A stretch of 64,000 nt of DNA from Tetrahymena thermophila SB210 (lineage: Eukaryota; Ciliophora; Oligohymenophorea; Hymenostomatida; Tetrahymenidae). The position numbers and the translations under genes were made by a program. The DNA lies in assembly GCF_000189635.1 (NCBI RefSeq), contig NW_002476578.1:124001-188000 (forward strand). The letters are read 5' to 3'. This document shows, piece after piece, positions 1-12,743 of the stretch. The notes below the pieces were generated by a model. That model had not been told where the DNA came from. It saw only the letters and a list, made by a program, of their open reading frames with translations, and did not search any database. The first letter of the stretch is position 1; the number at the start of each line of letters is the position of its first letter.

Positions 1-1
1 C

Positions 2-856
2 TAAATACCAATAAGAAATTCAAGATTCTGTAAACTTGTAAATCCAGAAAATAAAAAAGATGAATCTGAGAGACTATAAAATTAAGTTATCATTAATGAA
101 TAAATAAATAATAACTTATTAAATAAACAACAAAATAATAACATATTTAATTAATTTTCTTAATCCTCAAGTAATTAGCAAGGTTAAAATAGTAATAAAA
201 GAAAGCTTACTTACTTATCATTTGAATAGATTAGAGTAGCTATTGATTGCATCATCAGTAAAATTTACTTGTAATATCTATAAAATTAATTAAAAAAATT
301 CAAAGATTAACATGTTAATTAAGGATAATAAACGGTTAGAAACTGTCTCTAATAATTACCCTTCTAAATGTACAATATTCTGAGTAAAATTTAAGAAAAT
401 GCTGAATCATTTGAGTTAGAACTCTGTAAATTATTAAAGAAACAACATCTAATTGAATACTAAATTTAATACGAATAAAACAGTTAAATTTCTTATGAAG
501 AAGAACAATTAAATAAAATATATTAACAAATTGATTAATATCTTAAATCTTTTTCTGAAGTAGATTAAAATAAATATAAAATAGTTTGTTAATTTACAAA
601 TATTTAGCAAGGGAATTATTTAAAACTGAGGCTTTATTTTCTCTAAATAATATTTCACGGCTAATTTTCCTAATTTAGTGAAAAATCTTTATTCGATTAA
701 CTCACAAGATCTTATGAATTTGATCCAAAAGATGAAAATTTAATTAATTACATAAACAATTATCTTAAAGAAAATTTTTAATAATAAAATGCTATTTTTT
801 AATATTGTGACCTTAGTAATATTATTCACAAAATTATTTAGTTATTTTCTAATTGA
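2..856 (+). CDS. C-terminal part of a putative membrane protein, cut by the window edge
   Basis: An uninterrupted frame of 284 residues plus TGA enters from the left edge, so start and N-terminus lie outside. What is visible is hydrophilic, rich in Gln and Asn, with many TAA/TAG codons; I see no membrane segment or catalytic motif in this part. A second copy of the same sequence occurs at about 11527-12379, where it follows a segment with several hydrophobic stretches. By that comparison this is the soluble tail of a membrane protein. The copy here keeps one frame where the other has a 5-base and a 1-base deletion, so this is the healthier copy. No family recognised. Upstream introns cannot be judged. 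Confidence 0.6.
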
Positions 857-951
857 AGCTTTTAGCAAAAATAAATAAATAAATAAAAACAATTAAAAAA
901 GAATAATTATTTATATTCATTAACAAAATCCATTTAATTAATATTTTTAAG

Positions 952-982
<31 letters not shown>

Positions 983-992
983 TGTATGTATG

Positions 993-1024
<32 letters not shown>

Positions 1025-1314
1025 AAGATTATGTTTTTTTTCTTAAGAGTATTTAAGAAACTACGTAAAAAATAAAAATACATTTATAAAAATAAAAAAA
1101 AATTAAGAAATTATTTTTTTAAATAATTAATTAATGTTTTCTTTTAAAAATAATCAAACTTATCAAGTCATAAATTTAAAATCGATTATAAATATAGAAT
1201 TTAATATTTAAAATTAAATATTCAAATTACTATAAATAAAATGAGTTATAAAATTTTATAAATATTTTAATCTCATTTTATAATTTTATATTTCTTTTAA
1301 TTAATTTATCACTT
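857..1314. other. AT-rich spacer with a tetranucleotide microsatellite
   Basis: Convergent intergenic region between the plus-strand membrane-protein tail and the 3' end of the first antigen gene. It holds the TATG repeat listed separately; otherwise only AT-rich sequence with no open frame of note. Confidence 0.6.
953..1020. repeat. (TATG)17 microsatellite
   Basis: Seventeen perfect tandem copies of TATG, directly visible. It lies between two convergent genes. Confidence 0.97.
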
Positions 1315-2925
1315 TCAGAAAAGAAAAACTAAGAAAATAATACTTAAAGTCATTTTAATGATAATAGAGTTTGTATTAATATCATTACTATAAATATCAG
1401 TAGGTTCACTCATCATAGATTAACAAACTGAATCATCTAAACCTTTAGTTATTGCACCATCAGTATAAGTATTTTCTGGGCAAGCCTGACATTAAACTTC
1501 TGTATTAATATCATAATAACCTGTTTTGCTATAAAAACCATACCCACAAGGCCTTAGATTACAATCTGTAGAGCCTTCTAAAGAGTGTGTACCTGCATCA
1601 CAATATTAACAATGAAACATATAATTTTAATGATCAGAATAATAACCTGATTAACTAAAATAACCTTCAGGACATAATTTTAATTATATATCACAAACTG
1701 AGTCATCATTTCCTTTCGTATTGTCATATGTCGTAAATTTACCTTTTGGACATTTTTAACATTCATCTTCTTAGCTTGAAATATAATATCCTCTTGTGCT
1801 ATAAAAACCATAACCACAATATATTAGATCACATATTTAAGAGCCTTCAAAAGAATAAGTACCTGGATAACAAATAAAACATCCATTCCCTTTCCCATCA
1901 AAATCATAACCTGTATAACTAAATTTACCTTCAGGACACATTTTTAACTATAAGTCACAAACTGAGTCATCATTTCCTTTCGTATTTTCATATGTCGTAG
2001 ATTTATCTATTGGACATTTTTAACAATCATCTTCTTAGCTTAAAATATAATATCCCGTAGAGCTATAAAAACCATAACCACAAGGTTTTAGATTACATAT
2101 TTTAGAGCCTTCAAAAGAATAAGTACCTGGATCACAAAAAAAACATCCATTCCCTTTCCCATCTAAATCATAACCTGTATAACTAAATTTACCTTCAGGA
2201 CACATTTTTAACTATAAGTCACAAGCTGAGTCATCATTTCCTATCGTATTTTCATATGACGTAGATTTACCTATTGGACATTCTTAACAACCATCATCTT
2301 AAGTTAAATCATTATATCCTGTTGGGCTATAAAAACCTTTGGAACAAGATATTAGATTACACCGTTTTGAGCCTGCTAAAGAGTAAGTATCATATCTACA
2401 CTTTTTACACTCGCTATCTTTTGCATTACCATTATAACCTGTAGTACTCCAATAACCTTCAGGGCATTTATCTAATTACAAATTGCAAACTGAATCATCC
2501 TTTCCAATTGTAGTTTCTTGTTAGGTTGATTTACCAATAGGGCAAGCTATACAATATCCATCGTCATATATATTGTAATAACCTGCCTTACTATAATAGC
2601 CATAGCCGCAAGGGGCTAGATTGCAAATAATAGAACCTTCTAACGCGTAAGTTCCAATCTTACAATCCTCACATCCATCGCCTCTTCCATCACGATCATA
2701 ACCAGTATTGCTCCTTTTACCAGCTTAACATGCTCTAGCAATACAAACTGATTAATCAGTACCTAGAGTAGCTACATCTAGAGTACATGTGCCTTTAGCG
2801 CATCGAGTACAAGGGCCATCATTATCTGTCCCATCCTTACTAAAAGTACAACGTTTACAGTCTTTATTATATGCTACTTTTACCAGAGAGAAAGCAAGTA
2901 TCAAACAAAAAACTATTGAATTCAT
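1315..2925 (-). CDS. Cysteine-rich GPI-anchored surface antigen-like protein, copy 1
   Basis: Intact 536-residue frame. It begins with a signal peptide (MNSIVFCLILAFSLV), followed by a Cys-rich region with about five repeats of roughly 80 residues. Each repeat contains a CGYGFYS-GYY block, a CxxCP-GKST block, a DDSVCDLQL-CPEG block and a GYD-DGKGNGC-CxxGTYS block. The end is a short Ser/Asn-containing linker and a hydrophobic tail with TGA directly after it, which is the layout of a GPI-anchor signal. Ciliate immobilization antigens share signal peptide, periodic CxxC repeats and GPI tail; assignment to that class is inference from architecture. This copy differs from the others in its N-terminus (MNS... 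rather than MYS...) and in the tail, and is the most diverged intact member. An alternative is a generic growth-factor-receptor-type Cys-rich protein. Confidence 0.8.
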
Positions 2926-3437
2926 TTAGTTTATATATTCTGTATCTTTTTTTAGGATTTTTTAAATTTATTATCTATTAATTATAATTCTCATAGGCTC
3001 TTAACTTAAAATAATAAGACTAGTGCTATAATTATTTATTTATTTTTCTGTTACTGTATGAATTATTTTTACATTATTTCTATTTAATACAGCTCTTATA
3101 TAAGAGTCAATTTTTTTCTTAAATTAAGAATAATTTTATCTTAAAACTAAACCTATGAGCAACAAATAGGTGGTTAATCAAAGAATAAAATTATAAATCA
3201 ATTAAACTTAAGATAATTTCTTGTGAAAGGAATATTTTTTGAAATTATAATTTCCTTTTGTTGGTTCTTTTTAAAGGTAATAAAAATGAATCTCAATATT
3301 TTTTATAAGCCATATATAAAATAATATTAAAATTTAAAATAAAAAATAAAATTGCAAATAGATTACCGTAGTACCGTAATTCCTCTATACGATTGTACGA
3401 ATCGCGTACGAGGAATAAATATTTTTAGGCAAAATTA
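2926..3437. other. Upstream spacer of antigen copy 1
   Basis: AT-rich 5' flank of the first antigen gene. It resembles the flanks of the other copies at first, then runs into unrelated sequence containing the hairpin at 3379-3416. No coding region seen. Confidence 0.5.
3379..3416. other. CG-containing imperfect hairpin
   Basis: ATTCCTC at the left pairs with GAGGAAT at the right. Inside, TACGATT faces AATCGCGTA with a short GTACG loop. Several CpG steps sit in a region that otherwise has almost none. Role unknown; it has no counterpart that I noticed in the sister spacers. Confidence 0.6.
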
Positions 3438-4340
3438 AAATTTCATGATTTTATTACTTTCTCAGTTCTACTCTGTGCTCTTATTGAGGTTTTATGGTAA
3501 TAGTTAGTTAGGAAGTAAATCTAAATTTAGGATACTAAAAATTAAATTTATATTTGTCTAAAATATCATAATTTAGATCTAGAAAATTTGTTTACTAGTG
3601 TGGAAATAATTAAATTCAATAATGTATTTAATTTAGAGCTACTCTCTCTTTCTATGAAATAAAAGTACAAAATAATATATTTGATTTAACTATTAGTTGA
3701 CTGACAATCCATATTTGATATATAAAAATAAAATTTAGTAAATTATAGTTTATAGAGTTTTTGCTTAAATAAATAATTAAAAATTTAATAACAAATGTAA
3801 GATTAATTTTTCATTTATATTTTTGTACTCAAAAATTTGTTAGATAGTAAATTTAATCATTTTCTAAAAATTTTTATTCTGAGGTAATATTAAAGCTGAA
3901 ATTTAAAAATATTGAGTTTAATATTTGCTAATAATACATAAAATATATATATCAATCATTTAAATTATGCTAAAATTTTAAAAATTAAATATTAAATTTA
4001 TTAATTAGGTATAAAACATTTTTTTAAGTCTAGTTTAAGTATGTAAATAAAAACAGATAAGAATATACAATAAATTGATTATAGTAAATTTATAAATGAA
4101 AAATGTTTAAAAATAATATTTTAAACTATTATTAAATGAAAATATTATAGAACCAATCTTAACATAAATTAGCATAATTACTTTTGAACTAAAATATTTA
4201 AGGTGGATTATATTGATTATTTTGTTAAAAATGAAATAAATTATGTTCATAATTATTATCCAAATAGTTTGTTTTTAGATATATTTAGATTTAATAATAT
4301 TAATCCTTTTTTTTATTTAAACACACTTAATTTAGCAATA
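3438..4340. repeat. Spacer block B, copy 1
   Basis: Begins near a motif reading CTTTCTCAGTTC followed by CTGTGCTCTTATTGAGG. The same block recurs at about 23393-24204 and, as its right half only, at 17221-17655. Each copy runs into a decayed antigen on its right. No gene seen inside. Confidence 0.7.
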
Positions 4341-5842
4341 TTTTTTACCTTTTAGCTGAATCATCTAAATTCTTGGTAATAGCTCCATCAGAATAAGTAT
4401 TTTTTGGACAAGTTTTACTTTAACTTCTGAATTAATACTGTAAAAACCTGTTGAGATATAAAAATCAAAACCACAAGGCCTTAGGTAATAGATTTTAGAA
4501 CCCTCGAAAGAATATGAAAATCTTCACATCCTTCCCATTTCCATTAGAATCATAACCTATATCACTCCATTTACCATCAGGACAGAAATTTAATCTCATA
4601 CTGCATACTGTATCATCTATTCCTTTTGTATTTTCTAGTTGGTTAGATTTACCTGTTGGGAATTTTTAGTATTCAGTTTATTTAGAAAGCTTTTAATAAC
4701 ATTTTTTTGTTATTATAGCTATGTCCATAATACTTTAGATCACAACTTTTAGAGCCTGCTAAAGAATAAGTACCTGGCTCACAGTCATAACATTCATCCC
4801 CACTCCCATCAAAATCATAATCTTAATCTTAATAACTAAATTTACTTTCAGAACACAACCATAACTATACATTACAAACTGATTGATCATTTTCTATTGT
4901 ATTTTCCTGCTTGGTAGATTTCTCTATAGAACACTCATTACAATTAAATTTTGTATTCTAATCGCAATATCCTGTTTTACTTTATAATAACCTTAACCAC
5001 AAGGTCTTAGATCACAATTTTTTGAGCCTACTGAGAATGAGTACCAGGTCTATACTTCTTACATTCACTTCCTTTTCTATTAGCATGATAACCTGTAAAA
5101 CTATATATACCTTCAAGACACTATTTTAATTTAAAAGTAAAAACTGTGTCATTATCTCTTGTTGTAATTTCTTTTTTGGTTGATTTACCATTTGGGCAAC
5201 GATTACATTTAGCATTATATCTACTATCGGAATATCCTGCTTAGCTATAAAAACCATAATCTAGATAATAAAAAGATAAACCTTCTTCAGGATAAGTACC
5301 AGCCTTACGAGTTTAACATCCATTACCATTTCCATCACTATCATAACCTGATTCACTTTATGTCATTCAGGGTATAATTTTAATTTTACCTCACAAACAG
5401 AATCATTATCTCCTTTTGTATTTTATTGTTTGTTGGATTTTTCATCTGGAAAATAGTCACAAATTTAATCTCTATCTCCTTCATTTCTATCTTAGTAGCT
5501 TGTTTCACTATAATAGCCATACCCGCTAGGGATTAGATTAAATTCTGTAGAACTTTTCAAAGAGTAAGTTCCATCTTCACAATCATTATATCAATTCCCT
5601 TTTGCATCAAAATCATAGCCAGTTGCGCTATATTTACCTGCCTATAATTTTCTAGCAACACAAATTAATTAATTAATTCCTTTAGTTGCTCATTCTATAG
5701 TAAATGTACCTTCATCGAATGGAGTATAAGGGCTATCATTATCTTTTCAATCTATACAAAAATTGCAAAGTTCACAGTCAGCTGTATATGCTCCCTGTAA
5801 TAGAGTGAAAGCAAGTATCAAACAAAAAAGTTTTGAATTCAT
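4341..5842 (-). pseudogene. Decayed cysteine-rich surface antigen, copy 2
   Basis: Clear homology to the intact antigens over most of the length: signal peptide start at 5842 (MNSKLFCLILAFTLL), CxxC repeats, CPEG and GYD-DGKG blocks. The frame is broken by in-frame TGA codons within the first 35 codons and again soon after, plus many small indels, and several cysteines of the repeat are lost. The C-terminal hydrophobic tail is missing or unrecognisable. It shares its first-exon variant (FCIDstop or FSIDstop) with the fragment near 13.9 kb and the decayed copy at 17.7-18.7 kb, so these three probably descend from one already-dead ancestor. Confidence 0.85.
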
Positions 5843-6986
5843 TAAGTTTATTTATTCATTTATTCTGTTTCATTTTTATTAATTATTTGTAATTTATTAT
5901 CTAAAATAATTATAATTTTTTTAACAGCCTAAATTTAAAAAATAAGACCAGTACTATAATTAATTATCCTATAAAGAGTATATCATTTGGTTTTATATTA
6001 TTTAAAACACCAAGTGTAAATATATAGCAGTTTGATAAAGGATACAATTATAAATCAATCAAAATAAAGATTATTTATTATGGAATAAATTTTTTTTGAA
6101 AGATCTAATTCCCTTTGGTTAATTCTTCATTTAAGCCAATAAAAATGGATATTTGTATTTTTCATTAGCCATACTTACTTTAATCTTAAATATAAAGCGA
6201 TCTATAAAATTGCAAATACAAATTTATTCAAAAATATTTTTAATTAGTATCTAGTAAAAAAATAAATCTAAAATTAGTTTAACATAAATACATTTATATA
6301 AATCATCCATCTACATTTGTTAAAAGTCACATTTTTATTTTAAATTAGAAATAACAAACAAACAAAAATAAAATGTATAAAATAGCATATGGTAAGAACA
6401 ATAACTATACACCCTTCCCTCCTCCATGTTTTACCTTAGATTTATTTAATATTTTTAGTTACCTAGTACAGGAGGGTTTTCTAATCAAGTAATTAAAGCA
6501 TCTAATTTAGAGGTAAAGTATCTATATATTCTTAGCATAATAAATTAAATTTTAGTACAAAATAAAAAATTTAATTAAGAGCTAGACTCATTGACAACTA
6601 TCCTTATTTGGTATGATAAAATTTAAATGATTTTTTATAGGCTTTTCAATTTGATAAATAATTAATATTATACTAATAAAGTATACTGACTTAATGTATT
6701 TAAATATTTATATATAAATTAAATATGAATTAAATTATGCTAATAATTAATATCCTTATCTATTTGATAGTGCATAATAATCCTCTTTTTTGGAATCTAA
6801 ATATTTAACTATTTAATTTTTTAAATTTTTAATATCTTAAAATTATATTTAAAAACAAATTTCAATATCAGTTCAACAAATAAATGTAACCATTAACAAA
6901 ACTCTCTAAAAATAAGTATTAAATATTAATAAATAGCTTAATTTCTGATAATAAATTTATATTTAATATATTTTTATCAATCAGTT
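5843..6986. repeat. Spacer block C, copy 1
   Basis: Recurs at about 13970-15463, 18720-20098 and 24341-25442, always between a decayed antigen (its 5' side) and the 3' end of a full-length antigen. Landmarks are a CCCTTCCCTCC motif followed some 50-70 bases later by ACAGGAGGGTTTTC, and a final stretch TTTCAGAAAAGAGCAAC overlapping the antigen stop. No coding region recognised. Confidence 0.75.
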
Positions 6987-8624
6987 TCAGAAAAGAGCAA
7001 CTAATAAAACAAAACTTAAAGTAGTTTTAATGATAATAGAGTTTGAAGCATATCTTTCACTTTCAAAAATACTTGACTAATAAGGTATACAAATTGAATC
7101 ATCTAAACTTTTGTTAATATGTACATTAGTATAAGTATTTTATGGACAAGCCTTACATTTTTCTTTTGAATTAATATTGTAATAACCTGTTTCGCTATAA
7201 AATTACTAAGCACAAGGCCTTAGATCACAGCTTGTAGAACCCTCAGTAGAGTACGTTCCTCCATCACATTCTTCACATCCTTTCCCTTTTCCATCATAAT
7301 CATAACCTGTATTACTCCATTTACCTTCAGGGCACTTATTTGATTGCACACTGCAAACTTTATCATCTATTCCTTATGTATTTTCTTGTGGGGTAGACTT
7401 ACCTATTGGGCATTGTTAACATTCTGTCTCTTTAGAAATATAATAATAGCCATTTATGTTATAATAACCATAACCACAATACTTTATATCACACCTTGTA
7501 GAGCCTACTAAAGAGTGAGTACCTGGCTCACAATCAGAACATCCGTTCCCTTTCCCTTTCCCATCAGAATCATAGCCTGAACCACTATATTTATCTTAAG
7601 GACAGAATTATCGCTACACATCACAAACTTTTTCATCTTCTCCTTTTGTCTTTTGCTCCCTAGTAGTTTTGTCTGGAGGGCACTTAGTGCAATCAAAATC
7701 CTATTAAACATTGAAATATCCTGTTCTACTATAATAACCATAATCACAAGGCTTTAGTAAACAATATTTTGAGCCTAATTCAGAATAAGTACCAGATCTA
7801 CACTTCATACATTCTTTACCTTTTATATTACCATCATAACCTGTAGTACTAAATGTACCTTCAGGACACACTTTTAATTACAAATTACATGCTTTATCAC
7901 TATCTCCTATAGTCATTTCTTTATCAGTTGATTTATCAAGTGGGCATTTTCTACATTTGCCTATAATAAAACCATTGTCATATCCATTTTTGCTATAAGT
8001 GCCAATACCACAGACTTTTAGAAAACACCCCATTTCACCTTTATTTGAGTGAGTACCAGGCTCACATTTTTAGCATCCACTGCCTTTTCCATCACTATCA
8101 TAACCTGTTCCACTATATGTACCTTCAGGACATTCTTCTAACTGTAAATCACAAATAGTATGAATAGTATCTTCACCTTCCTCATCTTAATATCCTATTG
8201 TATTTTCTTTTGAGGTGGTCCTATAAACTGGGCATTTTTCACATAACTCTCTTTTAAATCCTTTATTTTTATTGTAGTAACCTGTTTCGCTATAATAGCC
8301 ATAGCCACAAGGGATTAGATTGCATTCTGTAGAACCTTCCAAAGAGTAAGTTCCATCGCGACAATTAGTGCATCCCTTCCCCTCTTCATCAGAATCATAT
8401 CCAGTTTAGCTAAATTAACCAGCCTAGCATTTTTTAATAGAACAAGCTAATTAACTAGTTCCTATAGTTCCTTTTCGTGGAGTACATGTACCTTCATCGC
8501 ATTTAGTACAAGGGCCCTTATCATCTTTTCCATTTATACTAAAAGTACAAAGCTCACAGTCAGCTGTATATGCTATCTATAATAGAGCAAAAGCAAGTAT
8601 CAAACAAAAAACTTTTGAATACAT
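6987..8624 (-). CDS. Cysteine-rich GPI-anchored surface antigen-like protein, copy 3
   Basis: Intact 545-residue frame. It has a signal peptide (MYSKVFCLILAFALL), then an N-terminal block with CELCTFS and CTKCDEGTCTP, then about five repeats, each opening with a CGYGYYSETGYY-like block. Each continues with CxxCP-KST, CDLQLEECPEGTYS and GYDSDGKG-GC. The frame ends in NSIIIK plus a hydrophobic stretch and TGA, as expected for GPI attachment. Many TAA/TAG codons fall at positions where sister copies have CAA/CAG, which supports the glutamine reading. Unlike copies at 20099 and 25443 it lacks the Ser-Glu run before the tail. Surface immobilization-antigen-like role is inferred from architecture only. 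Confidence 0.82.
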
Positions 8625-9315
8625 TAAGTTTTATTTATTTATTCTGTATCTTTTTTATTATTTTCTTATAATTTATTATCTAAATTAATTATGTTTTCTT
8701 AACTGACTTAATTTAAAATAATAAGACTAGTACTATAATTAGTTATTATGCAAAGTATATATCATTTGGTTCTATGAGATTTTCATTTAAAACAAAAACT
8801 AGTTTTTTTCATAAATTAAGAGCATTTTAATCTTTTTAAATAAAGAAGTTTAACAAATAAGTAGTTTACTAAAGGATTACATTATAAATCAATCAAAATA
8901 GGGTGATTTATTTTGAAATGAATTTCTATTGAAAGATCTAACTAATTCCGTTTTGTTTGTTCATCTTTAAAGACAATAAAAATATATTTCAATATTTTTC
9001 ATTCATTAACCATACATACATTAATCTGACATTTAAAATGATCTATATAATTGTAAATAAAAAAATACTCAAATGAATTTTTAATTAATAGCTAGTAAGA
9101 AAATAGATCTATATTTAGTAAAACAAAAAATACATTTATATCATCAAAATTAATTAAAAGTCACAGTTTTATTTGAAATTAAAACAAAAAGAAAAAAATA
9201 CACAAAATAAAATATAGTAAGAAAATTATAAAACCTACTCATATTGAGGTAAAATAGGGAGGGAGAGAGGCAGTTAAATAATAAATATGAAATAATTTGA
9301 TTTTTTTAATTAATC
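8625..9315. repeat. Spacer block D, copy 1
   Basis: 5' flank of antigen copy 3. Also found at 21770-22467 and 27066-27751, each directly upstream of a full-length antigen, so it probably carries their promoters. Landmark near the distal end: TATTGAGGTAAAATAGGGAGGG. In the other two copies block D passes directly into block A; here it is followed by the 3.4-kb segment with the membrane-protein copy. Confidence 0.75.
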
Positions 9316-9534
9316 TATTATCTATTTCTAATATAAATTTAATTAAAAATATACCATACCCTATTAAAATCATAAAAATCTGAGAAAACGATGTAAACTA
9401 AACTGTGTATTATAAATTTGCTTTTATAAGACTTAATTATTCAAATACTCTATACCTTTATCTAATAGGTATATTTTTTTAACTCAAATTGACAAATTTT
9501 AAAAGCTAAAACCTTAAAAGAAAAGAAATTTTTG

Positions 9535-12379
9535 ATGGACAGCCACATAATTGACTTAGTTAAAAAAAACTATTACTAAGAAAACCTTTTTGAATCATAT
9601 GATTTGCAAAATATTTAAAATATATTGCATCCACTTTTAGAGAAGCTCCGAGAAGTAAAACTTTTTAAGATAATAAACAATGATATAAATGGTAAAATAA
9701 AGCAGCAAGAAATAAAAAAAATTACTATAAAACCATTAAACTGTTTGGAGAATATATAGAGCTAATAATAGGATTAATTTCCTTTAAATTGCAATAATTT
9801 TGAAATATAGAGTCATTTGAATTTAATAAACTAAGATTGCAGATAAAATATTATGAAAAACTAAAAATTTGGAGATTCGTTAATTAAAAAACAGCTTCAA
9901 GATATTGAATAATATGGAGCTTTTACTACGTAAATAAATAAAATTTTATATAAGCCTTAAGTTTTATATAAACAATTTATTTTTATAAAATATTTAGACA
10001 TTTGCAGGAAGGATAATAACAAAAATGGCAGATCTATAAGAATTTATATATTCCGAAAACTGAAATGTAAATAAAATACAAATCAAAAGATCTTTTAGAA
10101 AAATATAGCATGTAATAAATTAATTAATTTACTTTTCAAATATTTGAAAATTTTAACATTTTTATTTTTAAAATTTACTCTAGCATACTTAACGAAGACA
10201 CAAATAAGAGGATCAGAGCTAAAAAATGGAAATATTTCAGGCTAAATAAGAGATATATTAACTTTAAAAATGGGATTTATACTTTGTTTTATGATATACC
10301 TTTTCAATTACTCAACTGTCTGATAGGAGTCCATGTGACTATCAAGAAAAAATTAGGATTAGATGAATATCTAGACAGCAATTTTATTGATATTTAACCT
10401 GAAATAAATTATTTGAAAAGATTAAACATATTCAATTAAAAAGATATCTAAGATTAATTATTGAATTGTCCTATTATTGATTTGATCAGCGAAATAGTCA
10501 GATAGCTAAAGTGGACTGAATTTTTATTTTCATACAAAAAAAATTTAGATCTGTACATTTACATTGAAGTTTTGAAAAATGTCTTCAGTCCAAATGTATT
10601 AAAACTCAACAATTAAGATTATTAAAGAGTTTTTGAAAAAGTTTTAGGAATTTTTATCATAAATTCATTCAAAGAAAAGATAAAATCTAGCCAAAGTACT
10701 TGCATAGAGTTATTTAATGATTGCTTATCTTTCCTTAATTATTATAAACTAGAGTCATTTTAGAAAAAACTATTAAAAATACAATACAAGTTTGAAAGTA
10801 TTAGTATAAGAAAGGCCTATAAAGATTTACCAGTAGACAGTTTCTTAGCATAGAGGTAAAAATACTTTTGGAAAATAGAGTAGAATTGGATAAATAATAC
10901 AGTGATTTCTTCCATAAATACTTTAATGGAAAATGTAATTTATGGAAATTTTGGTATTAAAGTTGTATTTTGTAAAAAAAATTCTGAAGGCAAAAATTTA
11001 AGAACTCTATATGAAAATTTCTAGGATATTAAATAAACTGTGAGATAAAGAATTTAAAAAAAGCTATTATAAAGTTTATAAGTAGAATAAGTTGACGATG
11101 ATGAAGAAATATTTGGAGAATGCTGTTTTAGGTTTACGATATGCACATATTTTTTAAATTATTTTTTTGTTTACTTAGTATATGGCATAATATATACTAA
11201 TATTATATTAAGAATATTTGGAATTTTCCTAATACTACTCTAGTCATTACTCTTAATAATAATTTCCCTTGAAAATTTAGTATTTTTTTTAATAACATAC
11301 AGCTTCAATTATCTTTTATGATAAATTCAATAGAAGTAGTCTAAATATTCCTTTTGTCTTTCCCATCTTACAAATTCTAATTATCAGTCCTTTTTTTGGT
11401 ATTCTAAAAATAATATTATCTGCACTAAAAAGTATATTACTATTGGTTGAGCATTTAGTTTTGAAACTTAAAATATTACCTATAACTTTGAAAAATGTTT
11501 TTGCATTTATGCTAATAAAATTATTTGGCTAAATACCAATAAGAAATTCAAGATTCTGCAAACTTGTAAATCCAGAAAATAAAAAACATTAATATGAGAG
11601 ACTATAAAATTAAGTTATTATAAATGAATAAATACATATTAATTTATTAAATAATATGCAGAATAATAAAATTTTTCATTAATTTTGTTAATCCCCAAGC
11701 AATTAACAAGGTTAAAATAATAAAAAAAGAAAACTTACATACTTATCATTTGAATATATTAGAATAGTTATAGACTGCACCATCAGTAAAATGTACTTGT
11801 AATACTTATAATTTTAATTAAAAAATTTCAAAAATTAACATGTTAATTAAAGATAATAGGTTGTTAGAAACTGTCTTTTATAATTGCCTTTCAAAATAAA
11901 CAATATTTTAAGTTTAAAAAAATGCTGAGTAGCTTGAGTTAGAAATTAGTAAAGTATTAAAGTAACAACATCTAATAGAATATTAAATTGAATACAAAAA
12001 AGACAGTTAAATTTCTTATGAAAAAGAGCAATTAAATAAATATATTAACAAATTGACTATTATCTTAAATCTTTTTCTGAAGTAGATTAAAATAAATATA
12101 AAATAGTTTGCTAATTTGCAAATATTTAGCCAGGAAATTTTTGTAAAATTGAGGCTTTATTTTCTATAAATAGTATTTCACGGCTAGTTTTCCTAATTTA
12201 GTTAAAAATCTTTATTCGATTAACTCACAGGGTATTTCGAATTTGATCCAAAAGATAAAAATTTAATTAATTACATAAAAAATTATCTTAAAGAAAACTT
12301 TTAATAATAAAATGCACTATTTTAATTTAGTGATCTTAGTAATATTTTTCACAAAATTATTTAGTTATTTTCTAATTGA
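9535..12379 (+). pseudogene. Damaged membrane-protein paralog
   Basis: A frame opening with MDSHIIDLVKKNYY at 9535 runs to a TGA at 10321. A second frame, open from about 10200, continues to a TGA near 11319 and ends in several hydrophobic stretches (GIIYTNIILRIFGIFLILL). A third frame continues to a TGA at 11926. From 11527 on the sequence is a close copy of 2-856, but it carries a 5-base deletion near 11905-11920 and a 1-base deletion near 12035, which remove the last 150 or so residues in frame. The first two frame changes might be hidden introns, since an AT-rich GT...AG stretch spans about 11131-11331; the two deletions cannot be. Best read as a pseudogene or a truncated gene of the family at the left edge. 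No known family recognised. Confidence 0.55.
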
Positions 12380-12743
12380 AGCTTTTAGAAAAATAAATAA
12401 ATTAAAATAATTAAAAAGAATAATTATTTGTATTTATATTCATTAACAAAATTCATGTAATTTATATGTATTTAATATTTTTCATTTAATTATATTTTAA
12501 TATAGAGATTATTGCCATAGTCAACTCTTGTCACTTGCAAAAAATCAGCATATTAGACTCATTTTCATAAATCTATTTTTAATTAATTTACATCATACAT
12601 ATCTCAAATATCCTCATAATTAGATTCATCTAATCAGATATTCTAAATTATAAATAATTATTTTAAAATCAATTTTTATATACCATAATTTGTATTATAA
12701 CCTGTCTGAACTTTTCTACTTTTCTACATTTTAACAACTATTT

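Noticed and set aside
6411-6482. CCCTTCCCTCC and GGAGGG motifs as G-quadruplexes or telomere-related sequence
   Set aside because: Single short G-runs, not four; they pair loosely as CCCTCC/GGAGGG and serve only as landmarks of spacer block C. Not the GGGGTT telomere repeat.
9316-12743. Transposon carrying the membrane-protein gene
   Set aside because: No transposase, no terminal inverted repeats and no evident target duplication; segmental duplication explains it better.
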